Shown here: piece after piece, positions 17,742-27,424 of the stretch | How the letters are laid out: every line of letters begins with the position of its first letter | How positions within the stretch are numbered: the first letter of the stretch is position 1 | NCBI RefSeq assembly: GCF_905480005.1 | Contig: NZ_CAJQOO010000010.1 | Coordinates: forward strand, 1 to 58,378 | DNA length: 58,378 nt | Direction of reading: 5' to 3' | DNA from: an uncultured Maricaulis sp. | GTDB taxonomy: Bacteria > Pseudomonadota > Alphaproteobacteria > Caulobacterales > Maricaulaceae | Position numbers and translations under genes: made by a program | The notes under the pieces: generated by a model | Told to the model about the DNA's origin: nothing | What the model saw: only the letters and a program-made list of their open reading frames with translations | The model's database searches: none

Positions 17742-18428
17742 TCAATCGCGCAGGAAATCCATGAAGACCGGCGCGCAATCGCCGAGATTCTTGGTTTCAT
17801 ACCGCGTTGTGATGTGATCGGCGGGCGGCGTTCGCCAATCCTCCGCGGTGTCCGCCTGCCACACGAAACGCCCGTCGCCCGACAACTCGGACATGCAGTG
17901 GTCGGCATAGGATTTGACGTCTGTCGCAATGCGCAAGCGTCCGCCGGGCTTCAGCAGGCGTGCAAATTGGTCGCGCGTCTCGGGCTGGACGAAGCGCCGC
18001 TTGGCGTGACGCTTCTTGTGCCAAGGGTCCGGGAAAAGCAGATAGATCCGATCGAAACAGCCGGTCTCGAAGCGCGGCAGGATTTCGCGGGCATCCTCGC
18101 GAGCGAGGCGGACATTGGTCAGACCCGCGGCATCGACGCCGGTCAGTGCCTTGGCGACGCCATTGAGAAAGGGCTCGATCCCGATGAAGCCGATTTCCGG
18201 ATGGGCCGTGGCCTGGGCAACCAGATGCTCTCCGGCTCCAAATCCGATTTCAAGCGCCTGCTCGGCACAATCCGGCAAAAGCGTCTTCGGCACGATCATC
18301 CCCGCTTCCGGCAGGGTGATGCGCGGCAAGAGATGATCAACGAGGCCCTGCTGGCGCGCTGACAGGGGCTTGCCCTGGGAGCGTCCAAACAGCCTGAAAG
18401 CGGGTTTTTCTGGCGTATCTTGCGTCAT
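17742..18428 (-). CDS. trmB: tRNA (guanine-N7-)-methyltransferase
   Basis: The protein has 228 residues. It methylates G46 in the variable loop of tRNAs using S-adenosylmethionine. The SAM-binding motif is [12 protein letters not shown] (about 53-64). The catalytic/tRNA motif [21 protein letters not shown] (near residue 130) is diagnostic, as is the C-terminal TRYETKNL. No strong ribosome site precedes the ATG at 18428. In related genomes metK, which makes the SAM substrate, lies between this gene and the HTH gene; here only 55 bases separate them. Downstream, a plus-strand gene separates trmB from rimP. Confidence 0.96.
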   Translation of the reverse strand: MTQDTPEKPAFRLFGRSQGKPLSARQQGLVDHLLPRITLPEAGMIVPKTLLPDCAEQALEIGFGAGEHLVAQATAHPEIGFIGIEPFLNGVAKALTGVDAAGLTNVRLAREDAREILPRFETGCFDRIYLLFPDPWHKKRHAKRRFVQPETRDQFARLLKPGGRLRIATDVKSYADHCMSELSGDGRFVWQADTAEDWRTPPADHITTRYETKNLGDCAPVFMDFLRD

Positions 18429-18483
18429 GGGCCGCGGGTTTAGCGTTTTCCGGCTATTCTTGCACCGGGAAAGTCAGCGCCCA

Positions 18484-18903
18484 TCACGCGTCGGCCGGGT
18501 CTTCCGAGGCCAGCGTTCGCACCAGCTCCAGCACACGCCGCCGAACCTTGCCGTCCTTGATGCGCGAGAAGGATTCCGCCAGCGTGACACCATCAATGCT
18601 CTGGATGAAGTCGTAGACGATCGGTGTCTGATCGCCCTCGGCTACGCCGGCGATCGAGGGCTCACCGACAAGGCCCTCGAAGAAGAACTGGACCGGCACA
18701 TCAAGTGCACGTGACAGACGGTATAGCCGGCTGGCGCCGACCCGATTGGCGCCGCGCTCATACTTCTGGATCTGCTGGAAGGTCACGCCGAGCTCGTCTC
18801 CCAGCTTTTCCTGGCTCATCTTGAGCAATTGTCGCCGCAGCCGGACACGAGATCCGACATGAATATCGATCGGATTGGGACCACGCGGGGTCACCTTCGG
18901 CAT
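18484..18903 (-). CDS. XRE/Cro-family helix-turn-helix regulator
   Basis: The protein has 139 residues from the ATG at 18903, with GAGG seven bases upstream; a start at 18930 would add nine residues and lacks support. The helix-turn-helix is RVRLRRQLLKMSQEKLGDELGVTFQQIQKYERGANRV (about 15-52). A C-terminal helical tail follows, with FFFEGL. This regulator lies next to lnt in many alphaproteobacteria. Homologues are linked to growth or development control, but its targets are not evident here. It lies 82 bases downstream of lnt's start-side neighbour order (lnt ends upstream on the map at 18986) and could have its own promoter in that gap. Confidence 0.88.
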   Translation of the reverse strand: MPKVTPRGPNPIDIHVGSRVRLRRQLLKMSQEKLGDELGVTFQQIQKYERGANRVGASRLYRLSRALDVPVQFFFEGLVGEPSIAGVAEGDQTPIVYDFIQSIDGVTLAESFSRIKDGKVRRRVLELVRTLASEDPADA

Positions 18904-18985
18904 CGGGATCCCTCTTTCAGGTTGCACCACAGTGAAGGTCGATTACGCCAAACTAGCACAACCGACGCGATACAACCCAATCAAC

Positions 18986-20602
18986 TCATCTCACGGATGC
19001 ATGCTTTGCGGCCCGCGAAAGCCGGAAACGCTGCCAGGCCATGCCCACAAGAACGAGGATGCAAAAGGCCAGGAAAGGACTGTCGCCCCAAAGGGAATAA
19101 GGGGTTCGGCCAAGACTGCCCGGCAGGGCGACATCGCGAACCCCTTCCGCGCTTGGGTCAAGCGTCACGCGGGCACGACCAAGCGAATCGACCACGCCGG
19201 AAACTCCCAGCGCCGCGGAGCGGACCATGGGAAGACCGGTTTCGATGCTGCGATAACTCGCCTGGTTGAAATGCTGGCGCGGTCCGGATGTGGGCCCGAA
19301 CCAGGCATCATTGGAGAGATTGTATATCCAGCCCGCACGGGTTTCGGCCGACCCGACGAAATTCGGGAAGATGGCCTCGTAGCAAACCAGCGGCAACATG
19401 CTGGGAGCGCCCGGAATATCAAGCACATCGGCGCCCGGCCCCGGCGTGAATTCATACCGGGCCAGCTCCTGCAGTGCGGGAATTCCCGTCATCGCCAGGG
19501 CGCCGGACAAGGGTGTGAATTCGCCGAAAGGCGTCAAGCGCACCTTGTCATAGAGCGCCGCAATACGCGGCGTGCCTGAGGGAAAACGGAGCGCGGCCAG
19601 GGTGTTGTAATAGCGCAGGCTGTTGCCATCAGCGGCCCGTCGGTTGACGCCTGCCAACAGGACCTGGCCCTCGTCCAGGCTTTCGCCAATCCGGGCCAGT
19701 GTCGCACCGTCCTCAAGCATGAAGCTTGGCAAGGCGCCTTCCGGCCAGACGACATGCGTCACCGCTTCGATGCCCTCGCGGCCCGTCAGGCTGAGATAGC
19801 GATCGCGGGTGAGTTCAGCACCGCCCGGCGCCCATTTCTGGGTCTGCGGAATACCGGCCTGAACCAGGCGAATAGTGACACCCGGCACGTCTTCCGGCGC
19901 GCTTGCAGCAAGCCGGATCGCGCCCGTCGCCAGCACGATCGTGGAGATGGCCAGGGCCGCAAACGCAGGCAGACAACGCCCCAATTCCAGCCGCGGGGTG
20001 ACCGCGACAAGGGGGGCTGTCAGAACGAAAAGGGTAAGCAGGCTGAGTCCGTAAACGCCAAACCAGGACGCTGTCTGGCTGACCAGTCCTCCGGCCGGCC
20101 AGACATAGGCAGGCAAATTCCAGGGCAACCCGCCCAGGACATGGCCGCGCAGCCATTCGGTGAAGGCCAGCGCGGCGGCGAAAACCAGAACGCGCCAAAC
20201 CGACCGGGGCGCCAGGGCACAGTAGATCACCGCCCCGAGCCCCCAGAAAACCGCCATCAGGGCAGCCAGGGCCGGCAGGGCGAAGGGGGCCGCGTATTGC
20301 AGTCCCTCCCCGCGTGTGAGGAAGGCGTAGACGACCCAGGCCATGCCCGCGAGAAAGTAGCCGAAGGCGAATACAAAGCCGCGAAGAAAGGCGCTGCGGA
20401 GCGGCTTGTCGGCCCGGCGCGCACCATCCAGCGCCGCGAACAAGACCCACAGGCCCAACATCAGGGCTGGCACAATGTGCAAGGGGGCCAAAGACAGCGC
20501 GCTGAACAGCCCGGCCAGGAAGATCACCAGCCGGGGGCGCCAGCCGAAATGTGCGGCCAGCCAGATCCGCGGTTGCCAGACCAGGACGTGCAGGCGCTGC
20601 AT
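18986..20602 (-). CDS. lnt: Apolipoprotein N-acyltransferase
   Basis: The protein has 538 residues. Lnt adds the third acyl chain to lipoproteins in the inner membrane. N-terminal membrane helices (about eight, 15-225) precede a nitrilase-like periplasmic domain. That domain carries the catalytic Glu (VWPEGALPSF), Lys (YDKVRLTPFGEFTP) and Cys (LVCYEAIFP), followed by WIYNLSNDAWFGPTSGPRQHF. The start ATG overlaps the corC stop as ATGA, so translation is coupled. The window has several lipoprotein substrates (PCu(A)C protein, BON protein, LpoA-like protein). Confidence 0.97.
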   Translation of the reverse strand: MQRLHVLVWQPRIWLAAHFGWRPRLVIFLAGLFSALSLAPLHIVPALMLGLWVLFAALDGARRADKPLRSAFLRGFVFAFGYFLAGMAWVVYAFLTRGEGLQYAAPFALPALAALMAVFWGLGAVIYCALAPRSVWRVLVFAAALAFTEWLRGHVLGGLPWNLPAYVWPAGGLVSQTASWFGVYGLSLLTLFVLTAPLVAVTPRLELGRCLPAFAALAISTIVLATGAIRLAASAPEDVPGVTIRLVQAGIPQTQKWAPGGAELTRDRYLSLTGREGIEAVTHVVWPEGALPSFMLEDGATLARIGESLDEGQVLLAGVNRRAADGNSLRYYNTLAALRFPSGTPRIAALYDKVRLTPFGEFTPLSGALAMTGIPALQELARYEFTPGPGADVLDIPGAPSMLPLVCYEAIFPNFVGSAETRAGWIYNLSNDAWFGPTSGPRQHFNQASYRSIETGLPMVRSAALGVSGVVDSLGRARVTLDPSAEGVRDVALPGSLGRTPYSLWGDSPFLAFCILVLVGMAWQRFRLSRAAKHASVR

Positions 20603-21495
20603 CAGCCCGCGTCCGTATTGTCCGACCCGGTCGCAACCGACTTGTCGGGACGCTTTTGCGGCGCCCTGACCCGCATGCGCTTGATGCGTCGCGTGTCGGC
20701 GTCAATCACTTCAAACTCATAGCCGGTAGGGTGGCGGATGACCTCGCCACGTTCCGGAACGCGCCCGATCAGCGTGAAGACCAGACCGCCCAGACTGTCG
20801 ACATCCTCGTCCTCGTCCTCGGCCGCGATCTCCTCACCGACGACCGCCTCAAAGGCGTCGATCTCGGCCCGCGCTTCGACATCCCAGACACCGGGTCCGC
20901 GCGCCCGGATGGCCGGCGTTTCCTCGTCATCATGCTCGTCCTCGATATCACCGACGATCGGCTCGATGAGGTCTTCCAGGGTCACGAGACCGTCCGTGCC
21001 GCCATACTCATCGACCACGAGAGCGAGGTGCATGCGCCGACCCTGCATGCGTCGGAGCAGATCGAGCGCCTTCATCGAAGGCGGCGCAAAAAGGAGGGGG
21101 CGACCGATCGAGGGCAGGACCTGTTGCTGCGACCACCCCGCCGGGCGCTTCCCGGATGTTCCCGGCGCGAGATGGCTGACCACATCCTTGATGTGCACCA
21201 CCCCGACGGGGTCATCCAGCGTGTCACGATAGATGGGCAGGCGGGAATGTGCAGCGTGGGCGAAGATCTTGGCCAGCTCGCCCAGCGGCGTTGCCACGTC
21301 GACGCCAATGATATCGGCTCGCGGCACCATCACATCTGCAACCCGCAGCTTGTCGAGCGCATCTGCCTCGATCGAATTGGGCGCGACGCCGGTCGGAGCC
21401 GCAGCCCCGGTCCCTCGAGGGCGATGCCCGGCAGAGAAAAGTCGTGAGAACCAGGGTCGACTATCAGGGTCTGAAGGCGCTGAAGTATCGGTCAT
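20602..21495 (-). CDS. corC: CorC/HlyC-type CBS-domain protein
   Basis: The protein has 297 residues. Paired CBS domains span about 50-185: VMVPRADIIGVDVATPLGELAK, HSRLPIYRDTLDDPVGVVHIKDV and MHLALVVDEYGGTDGLVTLEDLIEPIVGDI. A C-terminal CorC_HlyC transporter-associated domain follows (FTLIGRVPERGEVIRHPTGYEFEVIDADTRRIK). The family is linked to Mg/Co efflux; 'hemolysin' names are historical. It overlaps ybeY (ATGA at 21492-21495) and lnt in the same way, forming the conserved phoH-ybeY-corC-lnt string. Confidence 0.94.
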   Translation of the reverse strand: MTDTSAPSDPDSRPWFSRLFSAGHRPRGTGAAAPTGVAPNSIEADALDKLRVADVMVPRADIIGVDVATPLGELAKIFAHAAHSRLPIYRDTLDDPVGVVHIKDVVSHLAPGTSGKRPAGWSQQQVLPSIGRPLLFAPPSMKALDLLRRMQGRRMHLALVVDEYGGTDGLVTLEDLIEPIVGDIEDEHDDEETPAIRARGPGVWDVEARAEIDAFEAVVGEEIAAEDEDEDVDSLGGLVFTLIGRVPERGEVIRHPTGYEFEVIDADTRRIKRMRVRAPQKRPDKSVATGSDNTDAG

Positions 21496-21974
21496 TTCGC
21501 TGCCGGGGCCGGGCCCGGATCCTCATTCTCATAGGGGTCGGTCACACCCAGATGGGCAAGGGCGCGCCGTTCGATCGCTTCCATCACGACGGCTTCGTCA
21601 TCTGCCTGGTGATCATAACCTTGAAGGTGCAGGAAGCCATGGATGACGAGATGGCGCAGATGATCACCAAGCGCGATATCGCGCGCTTGTGCCTCGCGCG
21701 CCACGACGCCATGCGCGAGTGCGATATCGCCAAGATGATTGTCGGCATGCTCGCCGGACGGGAAGGACAGGACATTGGTCGGGCCGGTCTTGCCGCGAAA
21801 CTGCGAATTCATGGTCGCGACGGCATCGTCGTCGGCCAGAAGAACCGCGACCACGCCGGGCTCACGCTCCGGCAATTCCCGGCAGACTGCAGTGATCGCC
21901 TCCTCGACGAGGCGCGTCTTGCCTTCCAGCGATGACCAGGCGTCATCTTCGACAATCAGATCAACGGCGTTCAT
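21492..21974 (-). CDS. ybeY: Endoribonuclease/rRNA maturation factor YbeY
   Basis: The protein has 160 residues. YbeY is a zinc metalloprotein needed for 16S rRNA 3'-end maturation and ribosome quality control. The zinc motif HGFLHLQGYDH (His-x3-His-x5-His) near residues 111-121 is intact. NSQFRGKTGPTNVLSFPS is also typical. It overlaps phoH and corC by four bases each (ATGA), so the string is translationally coupled. Confidence 0.97.
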   Translation of the reverse strand: MNAVDLIVEDDAWSSLEGKTRLVEEAITAVCRELPEREPGVVAVLLADDDAVATMNSQFRGKTGPTNVLSFPSGEHADNHLGDIALAHGVVAREAQARDIALGDHLRHLVIHGFLHLQGYDHQADDEAVVMEAIERRALAHLGVTDPYENEDPGPAPAAK

Positions 21975-23005
21975 CGTGATTGCGCGCTACCGGTCTTGTG
22001 GCGCACATCTTCCTCATAGGCTTGGACAATCCGCGCCACAAGATCATGGCGAACCACATCAACGCGCGAAAAGCGCGTGATGGCAACACCTTTGGTGCTG
22101 GAAAGAATATCGAGCGCATGGGAGAGACCGGACGGATCACGCGGTCCCAGATCACACTGGCTGGGATCACCGGTCACTGCCATGCGCGACCCTTCACCCA
22201 GTCGGGTCAAGACCATCTGCATCTGCGCCCGCGAGGTATTCTGCGCCTCGTCGACCACGACAAAGGCCCGGTTCAGTGTGCGTCCACGCATGAAAGCAAT
22301 CGGCGCAACTTCGATCCGGCCATCCTCGCGCATCTTCTCGAGCTGGCTGCGGCCGAGCGTGTCGGCGAGCGCATCCCACACCGGCAGGAGATAGGGGTCG
22401 ACCTTCTCATTGAGGTCACCGGGCAGGAAGCCGAGCTTCTCGCCAGCCTCGACCGCCGGGCGGGTGATGATCAGTTTCTCGACCTTGCGCTGGACCAGCA
22501 TGGAGGCACCATAGGCGACCGCCAGCAGCGTCTTGCCGGTTCCCGCGGGGCCGACACCAAAGATCAGGTCATAGGCTTTTTCATTCTTCAGCGACCGCAC
22601 ATAGGCGCGCTGCCCCTCGGTGCGGGCGATCAGGCTGGAGCCGCGCGGCACCCGGATGACACCGTCATCCACGCTTCCAACCGACTCGTCATCATCCTGC
22701 ATGCGCAGCGCGGCGCGCACGGCCGCCTCGTCACAGGTCAGCCCGTGTTCGAGACTGGCATACAGACGTTTGAGAACACGCTTGGCCTCATCCCGGGCGG
22801 CATTGTCCTCGGCCGTAATCACGACCTGGCCCCGACCTGGTGCGCTCATCGAGACGCCGAGATCCTGTTCCATGATCATGAAGAAGCGGTCGCCCGCGCC
22901 GGCCATGCCGCGCAAACGTTCCACATCTTCGAAATACAGGCTCTCAGACGCCGCCTTGCGCGGCTTGGCAGCGCGCTTGCGGGCTGGTGGGCGCGATGCG
23001 GTCAC
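21971..23005 (-). CDS. phoH: PhoH-like ATPase
   Basis: The protein has 344 residues. An N-terminal KH-like region is followed by a P-loop ATPase domain: Walker [16 protein letters not shown] (about 150-164), [33 protein letters not shown], Walker [10 protein letters not shown] and [10 protein letters not shown]. PhoH proteins are predicted RNA helicase/ATPases. The fixed pairing with YbeY, seen here through a 4-base overlap, points to RNA metabolism. It also overlaps the miaB stop by four bases. Confidence 0.96.
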   Translation of the reverse strand: MTASRPPARKRAAKPRKAASESLYFEDVERLRGMAGAGDRFFMIMEQDLGVSMSAPGRGQVVITAEDNAARDEAKRVLKRLYASLEHGLTCDEAAVRAALRMQDDDESVGSVDDGVIRVPRGSSLIARTEGQRAYVRSLKNEKAYDLIFGVGPAGTGKTLLAVAYGASMLVQRKVEKLIITRPAVEAGEKLGFLPGDLNEKVDPYLLPVWDALADTLGRSQLEKMREDGRIEVAPIAFMRGRTLNRAFVVVDEAQNTSRAQMQMVLTRLGEGSRMAVTGDPSQCDLGPRDPSGLSHALDILSSTKGVAITRFSRVDVVRHDLVARIVQAYEEDVRHKTGSAQSR

Positions 23006-24372
23006 GCGGCGCTCCGTTTCGGTCCGATCAGGCGACCGGAGAGCGCATTGCGGGATGCACCCTCGATCTCGACCTCGGCGATCTGGCCGATCAACTCGGC
23101 CGGGGCATGGGCATGGACGGATTGCAGATAGGGGCTGCGACCGTGCAGTTGGCCCTCAAGCCGGCCCGGCTTTTCAAACAGGACCGGAAGCGTCTTGCCA
23201 ATCATCGACGTGTTGAAGGCGATCTGCTGTTCGTCGAGCAGGGCCTGGAGCGCGGCAAGCCGCTCACCCTTCACGGCCTCATCGACCTGATTGAACATGG
23301 CCGCGCCCGGCGTGCCGGGGCGTTTGGAATACTTGAACGAGAAACAGGACGCGTAATTGACCTCGCGCACGAGCTCCATCGTCGCCTCGAAATCGGCATC
23401 AGTCTCGCCCGGGAAGCCGACAATCATGTCACCGGAAATGGCAATATCCGGGCGAACCTCGCGCAGACGGGCAATCGTCGTGAGATAGTCCGCGGCCTCG
23501 TGCTGTCGGTTCATCGCCTTGAGGATCTTGTTCGACCCGGACTGCACCGGCAGGTGAAAATAGGGCATCAGCTTGGGCGTGTCGGCAAAGGCCTGGATCA
23601 GGTCTTCATCCATGTCGCGCGGATGCGAGGTGGTAAAGCGAATGCGTTCGATACCGCCGATCAGGGCGATGTGGCGGACCAGCTGACCCAGCCCCCAGGG
23701 CCCGTCCGCTTCGCGGCCACTGGGCGCGGCGCCGTGAAAGGCATTGACGTTCTGGCCCAGCAAGGTGACTTCGCGAATGCCCTTGGCGGCCAGCGCGCGC
23801 ACTTCTCCGACGATCTGGTCGACCGGGCGCGACCATTCCGCGCCTCGCGTATAGGGCACAACACAGAAGGTGCAGAACTTGTCGCAACCTTCCTGGACCG
23901 TGACGAAAGCCGAATAGCCCTCGACATGACGGTCATTGCCGAGCCGGTCGAACTTGTCCTCGACCTCGAATTCGGTGTCGAGCGCCTCACCCTTGGCGCG
24001 GTGGGCCTGGGCAATCAGCTCGGGTAGTTTGTGATAGGTCTGCGGCCCGACGACGAGATCGACGACCGGAGCGCGTTTCATGATCTCCGCGCCCTCGGCC
24101 TGGGCCACACAGCCAGCCACAGCGATCGTCATCCCGCCGGACGCGGCCTTCTCATCCTTCAGCGGACGCAGGCGCCCGAGCTCGGAATAGACTTTCTCGG
24201 CGGCCTTCTCGCGAATGTGGCAGGTGTTGAGAATGACGAGATCGGCGCCCTCGGGCGTGTCGGCTGACTCATAGCCAAGCGGCGTCAGAACGTCCTTCAT
24301 CCGGTCGGAATCATAGACATTCATCTGACAGCCATAGGTCTTGATGAAGAGGCGTTTGCGCGTCGTACTCAT
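23002..24372 (-). CDS. miaB: tRNA-2-methylthio-N6-dimethylallyladenosine synthase
   Basis: The protein has 456 residues. It is a radical-SAM enzyme that adds the 2-methylthio group to i6A37 of tRNAs reading U-starting codons. It has the three N-terminal UPF0004 cysteines (Cys15 in YGCQMN, Cys51 in NTCHIRE, Cys88 in AGCVAQ). The radical-SAM cluster motif CDKFCTFC covers Cys163/167/170. A C-terminal TRAM domain follows ([21 protein letters not shown]). The ATG at 24372 has GAAG six bases upstream. It heads the miaB-phoH-ybeY-corC-lnt run. A 140-base gap (24373-24512) to the MFS gene may hold its promoter, but I see no clear boxes. Confidence 0.97.
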   Translation of the reverse strand: MSTTRKRLFIKTYGCQMNVYDSDRMKDVLTPLGYESADTPEGADLVILNTCHIREKAAEKVYSELGRLRPLKDEKAASGGMTIAVAGCVAQAEGAEIMKRAPVVDLVVGPQTYHKLPELIAQAHRAKGEALDTEFEVEDKFDRLGNDRHVEGYSAFVTVQEGCDKFCTFCVVPYTRGAEWSRPVDQIVGEVRALAAKGIREVTLLGQNVNAFHGAAPSGREADGPWGLGQLVRHIALIGGIERIRFTTSHPRDMDEDLIQAFADTPKLMPYFHLPVQSGSNKILKAMNRQHEAADYLTTIARLREVRPDIAISGDMIVGFPGETDADFEATMELVREVNYASCFSFKYSKRPGTPGAAMFNQVDEAVKGERLAALQALLDEQQIAFNTSMIGKTLPVLFEKPGRLEGQLHGRSPYLQSVHAHAPAELIGQIAEVEIEGASRNALSGRLIGPKRSAA

Positions 24373-24512
24373 GAATTTCTTCGACCTGTCCGGCAGATCG
24401 CTACCTCATTGCTATCAGACACGCCGCTTTCGGCAGGTCCGGGGAGGCGCGGGTTATGATGGATATGGGGTCTGAACGCAAGGCCTGCCAGTCGATCCGG
24501 TCCGGAGCGTGA

Positions 24513-25787
24513 CTATTCTGCCGGGTCAGTCACCTGCTTTGGCGGCATGGCCGGTTTTGGGGCGGGGCCCGGGTCATGGCGGCGGGCGGACAGGCCGATC
24601 ATCAAGGCGATCAGGGTCAGCGCGGATGCGACCAGGAAGGGCGCACCGGGGAAGGTGACCGCAGCCTCCTCCTCGGAGAAATGGGAAAAGATGCGCGACA
24701 TCATCAGCGGCCCGATGATCATCGACAGGCTTTGAAGCGACGTCATCGCACCCTGCAACTCACCCTGGGCGTTCGACGGGACGATCCGTGACATCACCCC
24801 CTGGAGCGCCGGCTGGCCGATCCCGCCAAGAGCCGCAAACACGATAATCGCGTAGACCATCCAGCCCGAGCTCGCGAGGCCATAGAGTGCGTAGGCGAAG
24901 ACAGCCAGAACCAGCGAGATTGTAATCGCTCGCCATTCGCCGAGCTTGGGAACCAGAATGCGTGTCAGACCACCTTGTACAATCGCTGACGACAGCCCCA
25001 CCGCCATGAGCGACAGACCAATCTCCCCGGGCCCCCAGCCAAATTTGAAATCGGTGTAATAGGACCAGATCGCCGGATAGACCGAGTGTCCCAGCAGCAT
25101 CAGGAAAATGGCGAACATCAACACCAGCACCGCAGGGTATTTGCGCATCTGCATCAATGAGCCAAGCGGATTGGCACGCCGAATGTCGAACGCCCGGCGA
25201 TTTTCCGGCTTCAACGTCTCGGGCAGGACAATCAGGCCGTAGACAAAATTCGCACCGGCGAGGACAGCCGCAGCGAAGAAGGGGGCCCGCGGGCCGAAAT
25301 TATCACCCAGAAACCCGCCAATCGCCGGCCCCAGCGTAAAGCCGACACCGAAGGCGGCACCGATCAGACCGAAGCGGGCTGCACGCTGCTCCGGCGGGGT
25401 AATGTCAGCGATGTAGGCATTCGCGGTGGAATAGCTGGCGCCGAAAATCCCGGCCAGCAACCGGCCGACCAGCAAGAGCCAGAAGACCGGTGCGAACCCC
25501 ATGATGATGTAGTCGATGGTGAAGCCGGCAAGGGCGGCCAGCAGGACCGGCTTGCGACCGAAGCGGTCGGACAGTCCGCCAACGATCGGCGCGAACACGA
25601 ATTGCATGGCGGCATAGGACACCATCAACCACGCGCCCAGGATGGCGGCATCATCTGCCTGCAATCCGGTCAACTCTTCAATCAGGTCCGGCATGACCGG
25701 GATGATCAGGCCGAAACCGATCATGTCGATCAGGACAGTGATGAAGATGAAGATGACCGCGTGTTGGCCGGTCGATCGGACGGACAT
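24513..25787 (-). CDS. MFS drug/metabolite efflux transporter (TetA/DHA1-like)
   Basis: The protein has 424 residues with twelve predicted membrane helices. MFS signatures are [14 protein letters not shown] in the loop after helix 2 (about 65-78), and [25 protein letters not shown] with [27 protein letters not shown] in helices 4-5, typical of TetA-like 12-helix pumps. The substrate is unknown, and no TetR-type regulator is adjacent, so tetracycline transport should not be assumed. AAGGGA lies five bases before the ATG. The gene sits between fur and miaB in a region that is otherwise core. Confidence 0.88.
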   Translation of the reverse strand: MSVRSTGQHAVIFIFITVLIDMIGFGLIIPVMPDLIEELTGLQADDAAILGAWLMVSYAAMQFVFAPIVGGLSDRFGRKPVLLAALAGFTIDYIIMGFAPVFWLLLVGRLLAGIFGASYSTANAYIADITPPEQRAARFGLIGAAFGVGFTLGPAIGGFLGDNFGPRAPFFAAAVLAGANFVYGLIVLPETLKPENRRAFDIRRANPLGSLMQMRKYPAVLVLMFAIFLMLLGHSVYPAIWSYYTDFKFGWGPGEIGLSLMAVGLSSAIVQGGLTRILVPKLGEWRAITISLVLAVFAYALYGLASSGWMVYAIIVFAALGGIGQPALQGVMSRIVPSNAQGELQGAMTSLQSLSMIIGPLMMSRIFSHFSEEEAAVTFPGAPFLVASALTLIALMIGLSARRHDPGPAPKPAMPPKQVTDPAE

Positions 25788-25829
25788 GGCGTTCCCTTGA
25801 TGTCGGGCCGGTCGGGCCGGACCCCGCGC

Positions 25830-26249
25830 CTAGTCCTCGGCGCTCTTGAGCGGTACGCCGTAGAGTTCGAGTCGGTGATCGACAAGCTTGTAGCCCAGCT
25901 TGCGCGCGATCGCTTCCTGCAGCCGCTCGATCTCCTCATTGACGAATTCGATGACCTCACCGGACTTTAGATCAATGAGATGGTCATGATGCTCGTCGCC
26001 GACTTCCTCATAGCGCGACCTTCCGTCGCGGAAATCATGGCGCTCGATGATGCCGGCCTCTTCGAACAGGCGAACCGTCCGGTAGACCGTCGCCAGCGAA
26101 ATCCGGGGATCTTCGTCCGAGGCGCGGCTATGCAATTCCTCGGCATCGGGATGGTCATCCGACTGCGACAGCACCCGGGCGATGACCCGGCGCTGGTCCG
26201 TCATTCGCAGTCCTTTGGCAATGCAAAGCTTCTCGATCCGGTCCGGCAT
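25830..26249 (-). CDS. fur: Fur-family metalloregulator
   Basis: The protein has 139 residues. An N-terminal winged helix (GLRMTDQRRVIARVL; ISLATVYRTVRLFEEAGIIERHDF) precedes the metal-sensing domain with DEHHDHLIDLKSGEVIEF (about 85-102). The two cysteines of the E. coli structural zinc site (in HLICLDCGKV) are replaced by Asp93 and Ser96. That is common in alphaproteobacterial Fur/Mur proteins, which may sense Mn or Fe. Irr is less likely because I see no heme-regulatory CP motif. The gene lies in the rimI-fur-miaB arrangement typical of the class. Confidence 0.93.
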   Translation of the reverse strand: MPDRIEKLCIAKGLRMTDQRRVIARVLSQSDDHPDAEELHSRASDEDPRISLATVYRTVRLFEEAGIIERHDFRDGRSRYEEVGDEHHDHLIDLKSGEVIEFVNEEIERLQEAIARKLGYKLVDHRLELYGVPLKSAED

Positions 26250-26285
26250 GCGAAATCCCCTTAGTGTTGAACGAGAAATAGGCGC

Positions 26286-26747
26286 TCAGGGGGCGGTCTG
26301 TCCATCTTTACGCAGCCATTTTTCGAGCACCAGCGCATCGCTGCCATCGCGATAGTAGGCCGGTCGTCGGGCCAGCTCGTCATAACCCGCCCGCGAATAG
26401 AGAGACAGGGCGCCCGGATTTGCGGTTGAAACCTCCAGGAAGACCCGCCCAACACCTTGGTCTAGCAGCGCCTTCTCCCCTGTTGTCAGGATATTGTCAG
26501 CATGCCCGGATCGGCGACAATCGGGATGAGTGGCAAGCGTGAGCACTTCCGCCTCATCGACGGCCCGGCGAAATAGCGCCAGGGCCACAAAGCGTCCGGC
26601 TTCACGGCAGACCCAGGCCGAGCAGCCAGGCAGGTTAAGCAGTGAGGCAAACTCCGCTTCCGACCAGGGCTGCGGGAAGCAATGCGCGTGCAGGTCAGCC
26701 AGCTCGGCCGCACTGGACGCCCAGACCGCTTCCGGCACGACCTTCAT
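26286..26747 (-). CDS. rimI: RimI-like ribosomal-protein/GNAT N-acetyltransferase
   Basis: The protein has 153 residues with the GNAT fold: HCFPQPWSEAEFASLL at the start, then AEVLTLATHPDCRRSGHADNIL (the acetyl-CoA-binding Q/RxxGxA-type loop, here RRSGHA), VFLEVSTANPGALSLYSRAGYDELARRPAYY. RimI acetylates the N-terminus of S18. Pairing with tsaB is conserved, and the genes overlap by four bases (ATGA at 26744-26747). The specific substrate is inferred from context. Confidence 0.9.
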   Translation of the reverse strand: MKVVPEAVWASSAAELADLHAHCFPQPWSEAEFASLLNLPGCSAWVCREAGRFVALALFRRAVDEAEVLTLATHPDCRRSGHADNILTTGEKALLDQGVGRVFLEVSTANPGALSLYSRAGYDELARRPAYYRDGSDALVLEKWLRKDGQTAP

Positions 26748-27385
26748 GCCGGGGCGACCCCGCCGGGAAGCTTCGCGTCTGGCGGTCGGGCATAGAAGGG
26801 CGTGGGTGGACTGTCCGACGCCGACAGCTCACCCGTCATGGCCAGGAGTGCGGCGGGATCCAGATTCTCGATCCCGAGGTCATCAAACCCCGCCCCGACA
26901 TGTCGGGCACCGGTGCCGGTGACGAGGCAATCGACACCGCCAAGATCAATCAGACGTGCCTCCAGGTCGTTCAGCGCACGGCGTTCGGGTCCTGTCGTCT
27001 GGCCATCCCGCCAGACCTGCAGGATGACTTCATCGCGCTTGGCGTCATGCAATACGGCCAGGGCCGGGCGGGCGCCGGCCTGTCGGGCAAGGACTGCGAG
27101 GTTGGAAAGGCCGATGCATTGAGCCTGGCAAGCCAGCGCCAGGCCGCGCGCAAAGGCGACACCGACACGCGTGCCGGCGAAGCTTCCGGGGCCCGCAGTC
27201 ACACCGATCCGGGTGAGCGCGTTCGGCGTGATCGCCGCCTGCTTGAAGAGAGTCTCGACCATGGGCGCAAGGCGCTCGGCATGACCACGCCCGATCGGTT
27301 CGCTGAGCACGTGCTCCGACCCATCGGGCAAACGGAGCGCCACGGTGCAATTCACCCCTGTCGTATCAATGGCTAACCAGCTCAT
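26744..27385 (-). CDS. tsaB: tRNA threonylcarbamoyladenosine biosynthesis protein TsaB
   Basis: The protein has 213 residues. TsaB is the non-catalytic partner of TsaD in making t6A37 on ANN-decoding tRNAs. It has the ASKHA-type fold: LAIDTTGVNCTVALR at the N-terminus, GRGHAERLAPMVETLF, and GVTAGPGSFAGTRVGVAFARGLALA (about 62-86), the family signature. It is translationally coupled to rimI. The other t6A genes (tsaD, tsaE, tsaC) are not in the window. Confidence 0.95.
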   Translation of the reverse strand: MSWLAIDTTGVNCTVALRLPDGSEHVLSEPIGRGHAERLAPMVETLFKQAAITPNALTRIGVTAGPGSFAGTRVGVAFARGLALACQAQCIGLSNLAVLARQAGARPALAVLHDAKRDEVILQVWRDGQTTGPERRALNDLEARLIDLGGVDCLVTGTGARHVGAGFDDLGIENLDPAALLAMTGELSASDSPPTPFYARPPDAKLPGGVAPA

Positions 27386-27424
27386 GACGCCCGTTATACG
27401 GCTATTCGCGGCCCGCGCGACGCC

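Noticed and set aside
24513-25787. Tetracycline resistance gene
   Set aside because: The protein is TetA-like in fold, but no TetR regulator is adjacent and MFS pumps of this type have many substrates.
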